DNA from: Bacteroides sp. M10
GTDB lineage: Bacteria > Bacteroidota > Bacteroidia > Bacteroidales > Bacteroidaceae
Reading direction: 5' to 3'
DNA length: 64,000 bases
NCBI RefSeq assembly: GCF_014334015.1
Contig: NZ_CP060488.1
Location: 950,501-1,014,500, forward strand
This document shows positions 63,012-64,000 of this stretch, piece after piece. Both the position numbers and the translations under genes were made by a program. The notes beneath the pieces are model-generated. The model was not told the DNA's origin and made no database searches. It saw only the letters and a list, made by a program, of their open reading frames with translations. Position 1 is the stretch's first letter; the number at the start of each line of letters is the position of its first letter.

Positions 63012-64000
63012 ATGATAAAAATAAGACAACTACTCTCACTTGCATTTCTTCTGTGTTTCAGCAGTATAGGCGCACAGAATACGGAGACTCTGTACCTGTC
63101 CGGTACCGGATTGGGGAAGACCGTCACTTGGGACTTCTATTGTTCCGGTGGTATGAACAGCGGCAAATGGAGTAAGATAGAAGTACCCTCACAGTGGGAA
63201 TTGCAAGGTTTCGGGGAATATACATTCGGCCGTTTCTATCTGGTAAAGGAAGCCAAGCCGAGTGATGAAACGGGATTATACCGTTACAAGTTCAAAGTTC
63301 CCGCGGATTGGAAAGACAAACAGGTCCGCATTGTATTCGAAGGGGTAATGACAGATACGGAAGTAAAGATAAACAACAAACTTGCAGGAGAGATTCATCA
63401 AGGCGGTTTTATCTGCTTCAATTATGACATTACTGACAAACTTAAATTCGGTAAAAGTAATGAACTGGAAGTGAAGGTATGGAAAGAGTCTGCCAATAAA
63501 TCGGTGAATGCGGCGGAACGCCGGGCCGATTGGTGGCTGTTCGGTGGTATTTACCGTCCGGTTTATCTGAAAGCTATGCCCAAGACGCACATCGAACGCA
63601 TTGCCGTAAATGCAACAGCCGATGGTAAGTTGTCAACAGAAGTTTATATGAATAATTTGCCAGAGGGATATTCCCTGGCTACTTCACTGACTCCGGTAGG
63701 AGAAAGCAGAGCCATCGGAAAACAAACAAATACGTTGGGAACTGGGAATGTACAAACCATTTCGACTGACTGGAAAGGTATCCGTACCTGGGATTGCGAA
63801 CACCCCAATCTCTATACGCTCCGGTTGGAACTGCTCGACAGCCAGAAGCAAATTGTACATGTACACGAAGAACGAATCGGATTCCGCACCATTGAGTTCC
63901 GCCCTAAAGACGGGATTTATGTCAATGGGACGAAAGTGATAATGAAAGGTATCAACCGCCATAGTTTCCATCCCGACGGAGGACGTACTACCAATAAAGA
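63012..64000 (+). CDS. GH2 beta-galactosidase-like protein (3' end outside window)
   Basis: The ATG at 63012 opens a frame that stays open to the window edge (about 329 codons). It starts with a signal peptide (IKIRQLLSLAFLLC to SIGAQ). It continues with the GH2 sugar-binding domain (WSKIEVPSQWELQGFG, GLYRYKFKVPADWKDKQVRIVFEG) and a Pro/Tyr-rich linker (RADWWLFGGIYRPVYL), then the immunoglobulin-like domain. The window ends at the start of the TIM barrel (GTKVIMKGINRHSFHPDGG), before the catalytic residues. It lies 35 bp after the previous GH2. Probably a beta-galactosidase or beta-glucuronidase trimming RG-I side chains; the family is clear, the specificity is not. Confidence 0.88.
   Translation, partial: MIKIRQLLSLAFLLCFSSIGAQNTETLYLSGTGLGKTVTWDFYCSGGMNSGKWSKIEVPSQWELQGFGEYTFGRFYLVKEAKPSDETGLYRYKFKVPADWKDKQVRIVFEGVMTDTEVKINNKLAGEIHQGGFICFNYDITDKLKFGKSNELEVKVWKESANKSVNAAERRADWWLFGGIYRPVYLKAMPKTHIERIAVNATADGKLSTEVYMNNLPEGYSLATSLTPVGESRAIGKQTNTLGTGNVQTISTDWKGIRTWDCEHPNLYTLRLELLDSQKQIVHVHEERIGFRTIEFRPKDGIYVNGTKVIMKGINRHSFHPDGGRTTNK

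Overview
The window reads as chromosomal DNA of a gut Bacteroides of the B. thetaiotaomicron / B. ovatus / B. xylanisolvens type. This is inferred from SusC/SusD pairs, a hybrid two-component regulator, lipoproteins with acidic residues after the lipobox cysteine, promoters with the Bacteroidales -7 box TAnnTTTG, and short leaders with few strong Shine-Dalgarno sites. No rRNA, tRNA, CRISPR array, insertion sequence or prophage was seen.

Left arm (1-4366, + strand): the end of a beta-mannan disaccharide operon, with a GH130 mannosylglucose phosphorylase, a GPH-type sugar symporter and a cellobiose/mannobiose 2-epimerase. Behind it lies a 212-codon remnant that joins the two ends of a GH59 (galactocerebrosidase-type) enzyme and lacks the catalytic middle. 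Housekeeping and conserved genes follow (4774-19234): a NUDIX hydrolase, a DUF234-type ATPase behind a palindromic CCATTAA repeat, a large TPR protein paired with an outer-membrane beta-barrel, an HU-like DNA-binding protein, topA, a LruC-domain lipoprotein and argS.

Right arm (19283-64000): a large polysaccharide utilization locus (PUL) whose enzymes point to rhamnogalacturonan I (RG-I) and its decorations. A hybrid two-component system (HTCS) closes the left side. A minus-strand operon starting near 41490 encodes a four-repeat fasciclin lipoprotein, SusC, SusD, two more fasciclin lipoproteins, a second SusC and SusD, and a two-domain esterase. Divergent from it run GH28 and PL11. A second divergent pair starts near 51840-52000: leftward, four fimbrillin/Mfa2-like lipoproteins followed by a CE12 esterase; rightward, PL11, CE12, GH115, PL11, GH2 and a GH2 cut by the window edge.

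The main observation is a shared promoter design at five PUL transcription units: TCCAT-N15-TCCAT, then exactly 22 bp, then a -7 box (perfect or one base off). The central GTAC lies at the same place in four of the five spacers. The fifth unit, the fimbrillin-like operon, keeps the promoter-proximal TCCAT, the GTAC and the 22-bp spacing but has lost the distal half-site. This fits direct-repeat binding by the AraC-type output domain of the HTCS. It ties the fimbrillin-like surface proteins to the RG-I regulon, which suggests that they are glycan-handling surface proteins rather than ordinary fimbriae.

Proposed division of labour (inference): surface PL11 lipoproteins and fasciclin/SusD/fimbrillin-like lipoproteins bind and cut RG-I, two SusC porins import the oligosaccharides, periplasmic CE12/SASA esterases remove acyl groups, and GH28, PL11, GH115 and GH2 enzymes complete depolymerisation, with the HTCS sensing a periplasmic fragment.
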